A stretch of 64,000 nucleotides of DNA. It comes from Flavihumibacter stibioxidans. Its GTDB lineage: Bacteria; Bacteroidota; Bacteroidia; Chitinophagales; Chitinophagaceae. The stretch's first letter is position 1; each line of letters begins with the position of its first letter. Shown piece after piece: positions 17,325 through 26,657 of this stretch. Where the stretch lies: positions 248,001 to 312,000 of the forward strand of contig NZ_MBUA01000023.1 in assembly GCF_014332695.1 (NCBI RefSeq), read 5' to 3'. Both the position numbers and the translations under genes were made by a program. The notes below the pieces were generated by a model that worked only from the letters and a program-made list of their open reading frames with translations, did not search any database and was not told the origin of the DNA.

Positions 17325-19478
17325 ATGAAAAAAATATTTGCATCGATTGCGTTACTTGTAACAACGCTTCGCGGATTGGCAGATGAAGGCATGTGGCTGC
17401 CCATGCTACTGGGCAAACAGGTCTATGCCGACATGGTAAAAAAAGGATTGAAATTAAGTCCGGATCAATTGTACAGTATCAACAAGGCATCCATCAAGGA
17501 CGCGATTGTGATATTTGGTCGCGGGTGTACCGGGGAAATCGTGAGCAGCCAGGGATTAATCTTCACCAATCACCATTGTGGTTATGATGTGATTGCCGGC
17601 GCCAGTACCATGCAGCACAATTACCTGAAAGATGGATTTTACGCGAAAACAAAACAGGAGGAAATTCCGGCACCGGGATTAAGTGTGCAGTTTTTGTTGA
17701 AGATAGAAGATGTGACCAGGAGGATCGATTCGCTTCTGGCCGGATCATCCGGTGCCGAGCGGGCGAATAGGCAGTCGGAGCTCATTGCGCAGATCAACGC
17801 GGAATATTCTGATGTTTCCAAAAACATAGAAGCCAGGATCAGTCCGGTATTCAAGGGCAATCAGTTCCTGGTATTTGTGTACCAGCGATACAATGATATC
17901 CGCCTGGTGGGCACACCTCCTGAAAGTATTGGTAAATATGGCGGCGATACCGACAACTGGGAATGGCCCCGTCATACCGGCGATTTTTCTGTGTTCAGGG
18001 TATATACCAATAAATTGAACCAGCCTGCCGGTTATTCTCCGGAGAACCAGCCAATGAAGCCCAAACATTTCCTGCCCGTTTCGATCAGGGGGGTGAAAGA
18101 GGGTGATTTCGCAATGATCTTCGGTTATCCCGGCGGCACCAATCGTTATGAAACATCCTATGGTGTGAAGTTGAAGACAGAAACAGAGAATCCTTCGCTG
18201 GTGGAACTCCGTGATATCCGCCTCAAATATATGCTGGAAGAAATGAAAAAGGATCCGGCTGTTAAGTTGAAACTGGCGAGTGATTTTGCCGGAATAGCGA
18301 ACTATTGGAAATTTTACGACGGGGAAAGCAAGCAATTGCTGAAGTATAAAATCTATGAGAAGAAACTGCAGGAGGAAGCCGCATTCCGGCAGTGGGCAAA
18401 GGGCAAGCCTGAGTTTGAAAATATTTTCAGCGATTGGCAGAAAGCCTATACTGCCTGGAGCCCTTTTGCCAAACACCGGGTGTATATCAACGAGGGTATT
18501 TTGGGTTCTCCGCTGGCAGCATTTGCAGCCTCGCTGATGAATGTGGAAAGGCTTGCTGTCAGTACAGGTGCAAAAGCCGGTGACCTGCAAAAAGCGGTTG
18601 AGGATGCCAGTGAGCGGAGGCAGGAATTTTTAAAAGCCGCCGATCTTGCCAGTGATGAAAAGATTCTTGCTGCGACCGCCCGTATGTTCTATACAAATAT
18701 TGACAGGAACCAGCATCCGATCGGATTTTTTGAGGGGCTTAAGGCCAATTACGGGGACCTGAAAGAAGAGGGCAGCTGGCGCAAATGGGCTGCGGATGTT
18801 TTCAGGAATACCGCGATTCTTAATGATGCCAAATGGGAATCATTTAAAAAAGCTCCCGCCAGCATCCAGGAAGATCCTGCATTTGCATATGTATCTGCTT
18901 TCATCAAAAACTTTACCAGCAAATACCTGCCATTTTTCCAGCAGTTCACCACGCAGAACAATGAACTGGGAAGGATGTACCTGAAAGGAGTCATGCAGAT
19001 GAATCCGAAAAAAGTAATGTACCCTGATGCCACTTTCACCATGCGCACCAGTTATGGCAATGTGAAAAGCTATAGGCCCCGGGATGAAGTGAACTACCAT
19101 TTTGTTACCACCATGAAAGGGGTGATGGAAAAATACAAAGCCGGCGATTATGAATTTGACCTGCCGGCGAAGCTGATGGAGCTGGCTGCGCGCAAGGATT
19201 ACGGGCAGTATATCGACAAGCAAAGGAATGACCTGGTGGTTGGATTTATTACCACCAATGATATCACCGGCGGCAATTCCGGATCACCAGTCATTGATGG
19301 CAGCGGCAACCTGATCGGGCTGGCTTTTGACGGCAACTATGAGGCCCTCAGTCACAAGCTCGCCTTTGACAAGGACCTGAACCGTACCATCTGTGTGGAT
19401 GTTCGTTATGTCCTCTGGTGCATCGACAAGCTCGGCGGCGCCAGGCATATCGTGGATGAATTGAAACTGGTACGGTAG
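17325..19478 (+). CDS. S46-family dipeptidyl peptidase (DPP7-like)
   Basis: 717 residues from the ATG at 17325 (a TTG 6 nt upstream was not used). Signal peptide, then a chymotrypsin-like fold split by a helical insert: FTNHHCGYD (catalytic His, residues 83-84) and TGGNSGSPV (Ser652). Position Ser+18 is Gly (residue 670, AFDGN), as in DPP7 with hydrophobic P1 preference; DPP11 has Arg there. It is a periplasmic exopeptidase that removes dipeptides from imported oligopeptides. Confidence 0.93.
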   Translation: MKKIFASIALLVTTLRGLADEGMWLPMLLGKQVYADMVKKGLKLSPDQLYSINKASIKDAIVIFGRGCTGEIVSSQGLIFTNHHCGYDVIAGASTMQHNYLKDGFYAKTKQEEIPAPGLSVQFLLKIEDVTRRIDSLLAGSSGAERANRQSELIAQINAEYSDVSKNIEARISPVFKGNQFLVFVYQRYNDIRLVGTPPESIGKYGGDTDNWEWPRHTGDFSVFRVYTNKLNQPAGYSPENQPMKPKHFLPVSIRGVKEGDFAMIFGYPGGTNRYETSYGVKLKTETENPSLVELRDIRLKYMLEEMKKDPAVKLKLASDFAGIANYWKFYDGESKQLLKYKIYEKKLQEEAAFRQWAKGKPEFENIFSDWQKAYTAWSPFAKHRVYINEGILGSPLAAFAASLMNVERLAVSTGAKAGDLQKAVEDASERRQEFLKAADLASDEKILAATARMFYTNIDRNQHPIGFFEGLKANYGDLKEEGSWRKWAADVFRNTAILNDAKWESFKKAPASIQEDPAFAYVSAFIKNFTSKYLPFFQQFTTQNNELGRMYLKGVMQMNPKKVMYPDATFTMRTSYGNVKSYRPRDEVNYHFVTTMKGVMEKYKAGDYEFDLPAKLMELAARKDYGQYIDKQRNDLVVGFITTNDITGGNSGSPVIDGSGNLIGLAFDGNYEALSHKLAFDKDLNRTICVDVRYVLWCIDKLGGARHIVDELKLVR

Positions 19479-19483
19479 GTTTG

Positions 19484-19605
19484 GGTGTCTGACATGTGGT
19501 GTCTGACATGTGGTGTCTGACATCTATATTTGCTGAATTCGGTAATCGCAGATGTCAGACACCACATGTCAATCGCAGATGTCAGACACCACATGTCAGA
19601 CACCT
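19484..19605. repeat. GTGTCTGACAT palindromic repeat, copy 3
   Basis: Forward units GGTGTCTGACAT x3, a centre with GAATTCGGTAATCGCAG, and reverse units ATGTCAGACACC. It fills the whole gap between two convergent genes; its right edge (CACCTA) supplies the TAG stop of the opposite-strand glycosylase gene. Confidence 0.92.
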
Positions 19606-20197
19606 AGGCATCCTTCCACCGCCACAGGTGCAGGCAGGCATAGGTGCGGTAGGGAGACCAGCGCGCGGAGAGCTGCAGCATTTTGGCCTTGAATTCCTTT
19701 TTGTTGCTGTCGTCGAGCTTGTAGAGTTTTTTCATGGCCATCTGGATACCCAGGTCGTCCACTGCAAAAACATCCTCCCGGCCCAGCGCAAACATCAGCA
19801 GCATCTCGGTGGTCCAGCGACCCACCCCCTTGATCTGTGTCAGGTGACTGATCACCTCCTCGTCGGACATCTTTTTCAGCTGCTTCCATTCCATCCCATG
19901 CTCCAACGCAAAGCGCGCCACATTTTGCACATAACTCACTTTGGCATTGGAGAGACCGATCCCGCGGAGGGTTTCATAAGGAGTGGCCAGTATCTGCTCG
20001 GGAGTCGGACTCTCATCCTCATACAAGGCGAGAAATCTTTTCCAGATCACCGCGGCTACCTTCGTAGATAATTGCTGGCTCATGATGGAGCCGCAGAGAT
20101 GCAGGTATACCTGCTTTTTGGGCTTCAGCACCAGGGGCTCCTCCCCCAGTATTTTAGCCAGTTTCCGGTCTTTAGATAAGTGTTCGATATAGGACAT
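19604..20197 (-). CDS. DNA-3-methyladenine glycosylase II family (HhH-GPD)
   Basis: 197 residues from the ATG at 20197 (a GTG 27 nt upstream is less likely). Helix-hairpin-helix plus catalytic Asp: LTQIKGVGRWTTEMLLMFALGREDVFAVDDLG. It has the short AlkA/Mag1 form without the N-terminal beta domain of E. coli AlkA. It excises alkylated purines. It is divergent from mnmD with a 28-nt gap that holds both -7-like boxes. Confidence 0.9.
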   Translation of the reverse strand: MSYIEHLSKDRKLAKILGEEPLVLKPKKQVYLHLCGSIMSQQLSTKVAAVIWKRFLALYEDESPTPEQILATPYETLRGIGLSNAKVSYVQNVARFALEHGMEWKQLKKMSDEEVISHLTQIKGVGRWTTEMLLMFALGREDVFAVDDLGIQMAMKKLYKLDDSNKKEFKAKMLQLSARWSPYRTYACLHLWRWKDA

Positions 20198-20200
20198 ACC

Positions 20201-20221
20201 CGAAAGTATGTAATAACTTTG
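20201..20221. promoter_or_regulatory. Divergent -7 boxes between the glycosylase gene and mnmD
   Basis: Plus strand TAACTTTG (20214-20221) matches TAnnTTTG exactly and lies 4 nt before the mnmD ATG. Minus strand TACTTTCG (20208-20201) lies 3 nt before the glycosylase ATG. No clear -33 TTTG was found at the right distance for either; those regions lie inside the opposite genes. Confidence 0.45.
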
Positions 20222-20225
20222 CACG

Positions 20226-20924
20226 ATGGAAAGAATCCTTCAGGCAACATCAGACGGCTCGCACACCATCGCCATTCCATCCATGGAGGTCACCTACCAT
20301 TCCAAACACGGGGCCATCCAGGAATCCATGCATGTGTTCATCGAAGCTGGCTGGAAACAGAAGGTCACCCGCCCGGATGAATCCATCAATATCCTGGAAA
20401 TTGGATTCGGAACAGGACTGAATGCCTTACTCACCCTCATGGAGGCCACCACACAAACCGTCTGGTATGAAAGCCTGGAGGCTTATCCCATTGACCTCCA
20501 AACTGCCGGACAGCTGAACTACTGTCAATTGCTACACAGGCCGGATCTGCAGCATACTTTCCTGGAAATGCATACCGGCGAATGGAACAAGCCCCTGGCC
20601 ATTGCACCAAATTTTACCCTGTGCAAACGTCACACCAAATTGCAGGACTACCAGCAGCATGATAAAAAATTCGACCTTGTATATTTTGATGCCTTCGCAC
20701 CCAAGGTGCAGCCCGAACTGTGGTCCACAGAAATTTTCCAGAAAATATTCAACCTGCTGAAACCCGGCGCCACACTGGTTACCTATTGCAGCAAAGGTGA
20801 AGTAAGAAGGGCATTGAAAGCTGCCGGGTTTATGGTAGAGAAAATCCCCGGCCCCCCCGGCAAAAGGGAAATGGTAAGAGCCAGGAAAGCGGCCACTACG
20901 AATGCCGGCCAATCCAGCGCCTGA
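20226..20924 (+). CDS. mnmD: tRNA 5-methylaminomethyl-2-thiouridine methyltransferase MnmD
   Basis: 232 residues. Corresponds to the methyltransferase half of MnmC without the FAD half. SAM site ILEIGFGTGLNALL (about 56-69) and family motif YFDAFAPKVQPELWS. It methylates the wobble uridine of tRNAs to finish mnm5s2U. Its 3' end overlaps the convergent LytTR gene by 29 bp. Confidence 0.92.
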   Translation: MERILQATSDGSHTIAIPSMEVTYHSKHGAIQESMHVFIEAGWKQKVTRPDESINILEIGFGTGLNALLTLMEATTQTVWYESLEAYPIDLQTAGQLNYCQLLHRPDLQHTFLEMHTGEWNKPLAIAPNFTLCKRHTKLQDYQQHDKKFDLVYFDAFAPKVQPELWSTEIFQKIFNLLKPGATLVTYCSKGEVRRALKAAGFMVEKIPGPPGKREMVRARKAATTNAGQSSA

Positions 20925-21381
20925 ATGCACCTACCCTGCCCCGGCTGACAATTTCATCCACGAGATCCGAATCGGTTTTAATAACCAGTTTCATGCGGTT
21001 GCTGGAAGATGGACGAATTTGTGAGATGGAAGAAATCCGCACAATTACACTGCGGTTAATGCGAAAAAACAGGGCGGGATCAAGTTCTTTTTCCAATACC
21101 TCCAGCGTTTGGTGTATAATATAACGGGCACCATCAACCGTAATAAGGTAAACAATCTTGTTATCTGCCTGGAAATAGGCAATATCATTAACATCTACCT
21201 GGAACATGCGGCGCCCGGAATGGACCAGGAATTTCTTTTTCCAGGAAGACTGCCATCCCAACACCATTTTATCAAGCCCGTCCAGGCATTTATCAGCACA
21301 GACATCAGGGTATAATAAACCCAGCAGCTTCTTAAGTTGCTGCGCCTCCCTGGATTTTCTGTCAGTGATAAGATTTCCCAT
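20896..21381 (-). CDS. Stand-alone LytTR DNA-binding protein
   Basis: 161 residues. The C-terminal about 100 residues are a LytTR domain (KKKFLVHSGRRMFQVDVNDIAYFQADNKIVYLITVDGARYIIHQTLEVLEKEL ..., FFRINRSVIVRISSI). There is no receiver domain; the N-terminal 55 residues are a short helical segment. It is probably a transcription factor controlled by something other than phosphorylation. No partner kinase is adjacent. Confidence 0.88.
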   Translation of the reverse strand: MGNLITDRKSREAQQLKKLLGLLYPDVCADKCLDGLDKMVLGWQSSWKKKFLVHSGRRMFQVDVNDIAYFQADNKIVYLITVDGARYIIHQTLEVLEKELDPALFFRINRSVIVRISSISQIRPSSSNRMKLVIKTDSDLVDEIVSRGRVGAFRRWIGRHS

Positions 21382-21574
21382 AATCCGCCAATCCTATGGT
21401 GAAGTATTCTAACAAAACAACTGTGTGATCGTTCAAAAATAATGCCGCCACTGCCTGCAAATGCGACATAAATTTTTGCAGCAGGAAATATGTTGATGAA
21501 TCGGGCGATCAGGCTGCGGAAGCGATTAAACAAAAACTGCCTGCACCCCCTGAAAGGTGCAGGCAGTAAGTATT

Positions 21575-22522
21575 TTACAAAATAACGCGGTCAATTACAT
21601 GAATCACACCATTAGTGGTGGTAATGTCAAAAGTTGTTCCGGCGCCGGTAGTAACCACATTACTGAAAGGATTGGCTGAACCAGTCAGTTTCACACCGGC
21701 GGGAGAAGTATTCACCGTCAGTGTAGCACCAGCTTTAATAGTAGGGGCAGTGGCATTATTAACCAGGTCGCTGGCATAAACGTTGGTAGCGATCACATGC
21801 TGCGAAACAATTGCCAGTACGTCGGCGGCATCGGCGGCATTGATGGCTGCTTCATCGGCGAAACCTGCTGCCTGGAAAGCGGCATTGGTGGGAGCAAATA
21901 CGGTGTATTTACCCGGATTGGAAACAGCATCTACCAGGCCGGCTTTCACAACGGCAGCAACCAGTATGGAAAACTGGGGATTACCAGTGGCAATTTCAGC
22001 AATCGTTTTGGTTGGTGGTGTCAGTACGCCATTGATCACATGGATCACGCCATTACTGGCTGCTACATCGGCCGTCTTCACCCGCACGCCATTCACAAAA
22101 ACACCGTTTGCATTTTTGGAAGCAAACAGTAATTTACCACCGAGCGTGCGAACACTGTCGCTGGCTGGTACAGATGTGGAAGGAACTTTCGCACCAACCA
22201 CATGGTAGGTCAGGATCGCAGCGAGATCAGCGGGCGCCAGGCTATTGACAACAGCAGCGGTGATGCCTGCAGCGCGGAAAGCATTGTTATCCGGTGCAAA
22301 TACAGTGAGGTTACCGGGCTGTGTCAGGGCATCTGCGAGTCCCGCGCGGGTAACGGCAGCAGCCAGAATGGAGAAGTTCGTATCCGCCACAACAATATTG
22401 GTAATAGTAGGATCAACGGGAGCCGGACTATCATTGTCTTCCGAGCAGGAAATCATTACCATACTACCACACAGGGCGATTGCTGCCAGCTTCAGAGAAG
22501 TCATATACTTTTTCATGTTCAT
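21575..22522 (-). CDS. Fasciclin-domain lipoprotein
   Basis: 315 residues. Lipoprotein signal with lipobox MVMISC. Two fasciclin (FAS1) domains: about 45-170 (FSILAAAVTRAGLADAL ... LTVFAPDNNAFRA ... NGVIHVINGVL) and about 180-315 (FSILVAAVVKAGLVDAV ... YTVFAPTNAAFQA ... NGVIHVIDRVIL). It is an outer-surface adhesion-type protein. It starts at 22522; the Met two codons later is equally plausible. A single gene, divergent from the peptidase. Confidence 0.93.
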   Translation of the reverse strand: MNMKKYMTSLKLAAIALCGSMVMISCSEDNDSPAPVDPTITNIVVADTNFSILAAAVTRAGLADALTQPGNLTVFAPDNNAFRAAGITAAVVNSLAPADLAAILTYHVVGAKVPSTSVPASDSVRTLGGKLLFASKNANGVFVNGVRVKTADVAASNGVIHVINGVLTPPTKTIAEIATGNPQFSILVAAVVKAGLVDAVSNPGKYTVFAPTNAAFQAAGFADEAAINAADAADVLAIVSQHVIATNVYASDLVNNATAPTIKAGATLTVNTSPAGVKLTGSANPFSNVVTTGAGTTFDITTTNGVIHVIDRVIL

Positions 22523-22621
22523 AGATTTTCATTTTGTAACAAGATGCAAGGGCAAAAGATGAACAAAGCGGAGTGAATGGTCAAAAAAACGGAGTGAATG
22601 GAAATAAATTAAATTAGCCGG

Positions 22622-23389
22622 ATGTTTGGCATCCTGTTTTTTGCGGCCGTACTGATCGGCATTTATTTGTGGCGGAAAGAGAAGAGAACTGCAGCAAAAG
22701 CAGTGCAGATTCCGCCGGACCTGGCAGCTATCCTGGAAGGGGAAGTCAATTATTACCGGGGTTTGTCCGAGGCAGAAAAAACGAGGTTCCGGGAGGAACT
22801 GATTACCTTTTTACAACAGACACGTATAGACGCTGTAGGAACCGACATCACAGACACCGACCGGGTGCTGGTGGCAGCCAGTGCTGTTATTCCCATATTC
22901 GGGTTCCCGGAATGGCATTACCGCAACCTGACCGATGTGTTGATTTACGGGGATCACTTCAACGAGGAATTCCAGGCCGAAGGAAAGAACCGGCAATACA
23001 TGGGTATGGTGGGATCGGGGTACATGAATGGAAAGATGCTGCTCAGCAAAACGGCGCTTCGTGAGGGGTTCAGCAACAAGACCGACAAATACAATACTGC
23101 CATACACGAATTCGTGCACCTGCTCGACAAAGCCGATGGTGCCATTGACGGCATACCCGAAGCACTGTTATCACGGCAGTACACCCTGCCCTGGCTGGAC
23201 CTCGTACGCAGGAAAATGGAGGAGATCCTGAAAAACAAATCAGATATCAATCCCTATGGCGCCACCGACAAAACAGAATTTTTCGCCGTAGCGGCGGAGT
23301 ACTTTTTTGAGCGGCCGGACCTGCTGAAAAGCAAGCATCCGAAACTGTATGAGATGATGGAGCTGATCTTCAGGCAGGACAATTTATAA
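22622..23389 (+). CDS. M90/MtfA-family zinc peptidase
   Basis: 255 residues. N-terminal membrane helix (about 2-17), zinc motif HEFVH at 162-166 and a downstream Glu in TEFFAVAAEYFFERP, as in MtfA, which cleaves peptides and modulates the Mlc repressor in E. coli. The local target is unknown. The 3' end overlaps the opposite lutC stop by 6 bp. Confidence 0.9.
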   Translation: MFGILFFAAVLIGIYLWRKEKRTAAKAVQIPPDLAAILEGEVNYYRGLSEAEKTRFREELITFLQQTRIDAVGTDITDTDRVLVAASAVIPIFGFPEWHYRNLTDVLIYGDHFNEEFQAEGKNRQYMGMVGSGYMNGKMLLSKTALREGFSNKTDKYNTAIHEFVHLLDKADGAIDGIPEALLSRQYTLPWLDLVRRKMEEILKNKSDINPYGATDKTEFFAVAAEYFFERPDLLKSKHPKLYEMMELIFRQDNL

Positions 23390-23968
23390 GGCTGGCAAAA
23401 GCACCACCGTCAAACCTTTCGGGCCATGGGCGCCGATCACCAGCGACTGCTCGATGTCGGCAGTTTTGGATGGACCGGCGATGAATACCCCGAAACCTTC
23501 GCGATTTATCTGTACCCGCCTGTATGCCTCATGCATATCAGCCACCAGTTCATTTTCCCGGAGCACCAATACCAGTTGTTCGCAGATAAAGGGAAGTATC
23601 CGGTTACCCATGGCGGATTCATCCACCCAGATGGCGCCGTTCTCCGCCACACCGATGGAGCCGCGGATATAGGCAATTTTCACGGACTCGAGCAAACGCG
23701 GACTGTCAGGTACTTCATCCACCACACCGCCCTCTCCTGCCCTGTTGATGATAAAGCCGCCACTCGCTTTCTCAGTGCTGATAAGTTGCTGCAGTGCCTC
23801 CGTATTATCCAGGAACAATACCTCCCCACCCACAGCCTGAACAAATTGTTCAAAGGAAACCAGCAGATCCGGCGGCGGGGCAATACTGCTCCAATCCGGC
23901 AGCGACAAGGGTTTGGGGGCCGGTTTGCCATTGGCAACTGCTTTCAATATCTGATCCCGGTTATTCAT
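23384..23968 (-). CDS. lutC: Lactate utilisation protein LutC
   Basis: 194 residues. LUD-domain protein (EKASGGFIINRAGEGGVVDEVPDSPRLLESVKIAYIRGSIGVAENGAIWVDE; AGPSKTADIEQSLVIGAHGPKGLTVVLL). Part of the three-protein iron-sulfur lactate dehydrogenase. The last gene of the operon; its ATG overlaps the lutB stop by 4 bp. Confidence 0.92.
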   Translation of the reverse strand: MNNRDQILKAVANGKPAPKPLSLPDWSSIAPPPDLLVSFEQFVQAVGGEVLFLDNTEALQQLISTEKASGGFIINRAGEGGVVDEVPDSPRLLESVKIAYIRGSIGVAENGAIWVDESAMGNRILPFICEQLVLVLRENELVADMHEAYRRVQINREGFGVFIAGPSKTADIEQSLVIGAHGPKGLTVVLLPAL

Positions 23969-25362
23969 GACCGTTGTTTTTTATACCAGTCCCGGAAACT
24001 TTCTTTCGGAGCCTGCGGCAGCTCCCGCTGTTTGTACCAGGGATTAAGGGATTTGTTTTTCAGCAGGAAGGGAAACCAGCGCATGATGAAACGCGCTGCG
24101 GAGCCGGCGAACCGGTATATGGCCGGGCGGGCCAGTACCCGGGACATAAAACGCATGCCTATTTTTTTGGAAGGCTCCATCAGTCCCTCTGCCGCGATGA
24201 CCTGTCGCCATTTCCAGAGCTGTTCGTGGATATTGATCTTCACCGGGCACACATTGGTGCAGGAGCCGCAAAGTGTAGAAGCAAAGGGAAGGTCTGCGTG
24301 GGCCTTCATATCGAGATTGGGATTCAGGATGGAACCAATGGGCCCTGCTACGGCCGTATGGTAACTATGACCGCCGCTGCGACGATAGACCGGGCAGGTA
24401 TTGAAGCAGGCCGCGCAGCGGATACATTTCAAGGAGTTACGGAAATCCTCGCGGCCCAACTGACGCGAACGACCATTGTCCACGATGATGATATGCAATT
24501 CCCGTCCGGCACGCGGGCGATGGAAATGGCTGGTATAAGTGGTGACCGGCTGTCCGGTGGCGCTACGGGCCAGCAGCCTTGTAAACAGTCCCAGGTGTTC
24601 TGCCTTCGGGATGATCTTTTCAATGCCCATGCAGGCGACATGAATCCTGGCGGCATGGGCCCCCATATCGGCATTGCCCTCGTTGGTGCAGACCACAAAA
24701 CCGCCGGTTTCTGCCACGGCAAAATTAACGCCCGTGATGGCCAGATCAGCAGCCATGAATTTTTCACGCAGATGGATACGCGCTGCTTGCGTCAGGTATT
24801 GCGGATCGTTGTTGCCCTTTTCCGTACCCAGGTACTCGTGGAAGGTATCGCTCACCTCCTGTTTCTTCAGGTGGATGGCGGGCAGCACGATATGGCTGGG
24901 AGGCTCTTTCCGCAACTGCACGATCCTTTCACCCAGGTCGGTATCCACTACTTCGATACCCTGTTGCAGCAGATATTCATTAAGGTGGCATTCTTCGGTG
25001 AGCATGCTCTTGCTCTTTACGATACGGGTGATGCCATTGGTCCTGATGATCTCATGCAGGATGGAATTATGTGCTGCCGCGTCGGTGGCCCAGTGAACCT
25101 TTATGCCGTTGGCCAGGGCATTTTTCTCGAATTCTACCAGGTAGGCATCGAGGTTAGAGAGGGTATGGTCCTTGATATCGGAAGCCCATTGCCGGAGCTG
25201 TTCCCATTCGGGCAGTTGTCGGGCCGCATTATCGCGCTTCTGTCTCACCCACCAAAGCGTTTGATCGTGCCAATTAGTGCGGTTTTCGTCCTGATTAAAA
25301 ATCGCAGCCAGCCGGGCATGTGAAGAATCCGCGCCCTTACCCGGATAGATTGGTGCACTCAT
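23965..25362 (-). CDS. lutB: Lactate utilisation iron-sulfur protein LutB
   Basis: 465 residues. LUD domain (EECHLNEYLLQQGIEVVDTDLGERIVQL; ADLAITGVNFAVAETGGFVVCTNEGN) followed by two 4Fe-4S motifs (CIRCAACFNTCPVYRR and CGSCTNVCP). Oxidises L-lactate to pyruvate together with LutA and LutC. Overlaps both neighbours by 4 bp, so the three proteins are probably made in fixed ratio. Confidence 0.95.
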   Translation of the reverse strand: MSAPIYPGKGADSSHARLAAIFNQDENRTNWHDQTLWWVRQKRDNAARQLPEWEQLRQWASDIKDHTLSNLDAYLVEFEKNALANGIKVHWATDAAAHNSILHEIIRTNGITRIVKSKSMLTEECHLNEYLLQQGIEVVDTDLGERIVQLRKEPPSHIVLPAIHLKKQEVSDTFHEYLGTEKGNNDPQYLTQAARIHLREKFMAADLAITGVNFAVAETGGFVVCTNEGNADMGAHAARIHVACMGIEKIIPKAEHLGLFTRLLARSATGQPVTTYTSHFHRPRAGRELHIIIVDNGRSRQLGREDFRNSLKCIRCAACFNTCPVYRRSGGHSYHTAVAGPIGSILNPNLDMKAHADLPFASTLCGSCTNVCPVKINIHEQLWKWRQVIAAEGLMEPSKKIGMRFMSRVLARPAIYRFAGSAARFIMRWFPFLLKNKSLNPWYKQRELPQAPKESFRDWYKKQRS

Positions 25363-26099
25363 GATCGGGCATTTAGGATTTCAGCAATATGCAGTATGCG
25401 AACCCTGCTGCCCTGGCGATTCAGGATGCCCTGCAGGTGCATCAGGCAGCTCATGTCCACGCCGGAGATGCAATCCACCTCGTTGGCCTCATGTTCGCGG
25501 ATGCGGTCCCTCCCCATTTTCACACTAACGGCCTCTTCATAAACGCTGAAAGTGCCGCCGAAACCGCAACATTCGTCCACGCGCTGCGGCAGGATCAATT
25601 CAAGACCATCGACCATCTGCAGCAGGCGGGCGGGTTTTGAAAAATCCGGGGCCACCAGCTCTGACATGGAAGACAGGTGCAGTCCGCGTTGACCGTGGCA
25701 GGAATTATGCCAGCCAACTTTATATGGAAAACTGGCAGTAAGAGCCTGTACCTTTAGAATATCGGTGAGGAATTCTGTCAGTTCATACACCTGGTTTCGG
25801 ATCCGGGCGGCTTCTGTGGGAGCATGCTGATCCGATAAATGTTCTTTTACATGCAGCACGCAACTACCTGAGGGTGATACAATAAAATCCAGTCCGGCAA
25901 AATTGCGGATGAAGTTCTTATCGCAACCGGCAGCCAGGGCGGCAAAGCCGCTGTTGGCCATCGGTTGGCCGCAGCAAGTCTGGTTGGTGGGAACCACTAC
26001 GCGGCAGCCCAGTTTCTCCAGCAATTGCAGGGAGGCGATGGCCACCTGCGGAAAGAACTGGTCAATATAGCAGGGAACAAATAATCCCACAGTAAGCAT
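25359..26099 (-). CDS. lutA: Lactate utilisation protein LutA
   Basis: 246 residues from the ATG at 26099 (MLTVGLFVPCYIDQFFPQV); an upstream in-frame start adds a tail not seen in the family. Two CCG cysteine-rich domains: TCCGQPMANSG ... CVLHV, and CHGQRGL ... DECCGFGGTFSV. First gene of lutABC. Confidence 0.94.
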   Translation of the reverse strand: MLTVGLFVPCYIDQFFPQVAIASLQLLEKLGCRVVVPTNQTCCGQPMANSGFAALAAGCDKNFIRNFAGLDFIVSPSGSCVLHVKEHLSDQHAPTEAARIRNQVYELTEFLTDILKVQALTASFPYKVGWHNSCHGQRGLHLSSMSELVAPDFSKPARLLQMVDGLELILPQRVDECCGFGGTFSVYEEAVSVKMGRDRIREHEANEVDCISGVDMSCLMHLQGILNRQGSRVRILHIAEILNARS

Positions 26100-26303
26100 G
26101 CAATACAGGTTTGTACGAAATTCAGTTAACCGGCTGTTGGCGGCTGTTTGAAAATTATCCAAAGCTGAAGGGAAATTATCCGAACATACACAGCGCCAAA
26201 AGCGGGATGAAGCTACACCAATGAAAGTTGACCGCCGTCATGGGCCATCCTGCCAGGGGGGCATAAAAAATAATAAGGTATTTACATCTGAAAATCGGAT
26301 CAA

Positions 26304-26657
26304 ATGAAATTTTTGACACTTGAGCCCTTTGTTCCCTCCGGCAGCAATTTTGAGGGCTCCAAAAGCCTGTTTTTGGAACTGGGATTTAACATCAGTTGGG
26401 ACGGTGGGGATTACATAGGATTTGAAAGGGATGGATGCAGGTTTATTCTACAGAAATACGATAACAGTGGTTTTGCAGAAAATCTGATAATTAGTGTGGG
26501 AATCAGTGATGCCGATGAATTCTGGCAATACATAACTGACAGGAAACTGGAGGAACGATATGGTATCCGGACAGCTCCGCCCACCCGCCAACCTTATGGC
26601 AGGGAAGTGAATATCATTGACCTGGCGGGAGTATGCTGGCATTTTGTAGCACAGTAA
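26304..26657 (+). CDS. VOC-family (glyoxalase/bleomycin-resistance-like) protein
   Basis: 117 residues. One vicinal-oxygen-chelate module: FVPSGSNFEGSKSLFLELGFNISW ... FILQ ... PPTRQPYGREVNIIDLAGVCWHFVAQ. Substrate unknown. It is the last ordinary gene before the accessory cassette region. Confidence 0.8.
   Translation: MKFLTLEPFVPSGSNFEGSKSLFLELGFNISWDGGDYIGFERDGCRFILQKYDNSGFAENLIISVGISDADEFWQYITDRKLEERYGIRTAPPTRQPYGREVNIIDLAGVCWHFVAQ

Noticed and set aside
20896-20924. 29-bp overlap of mnmD and the LytTR gene as a frameshift sign
   Set aside because: Both proteins are full length for their families; a convergent overlap is enough explanation.
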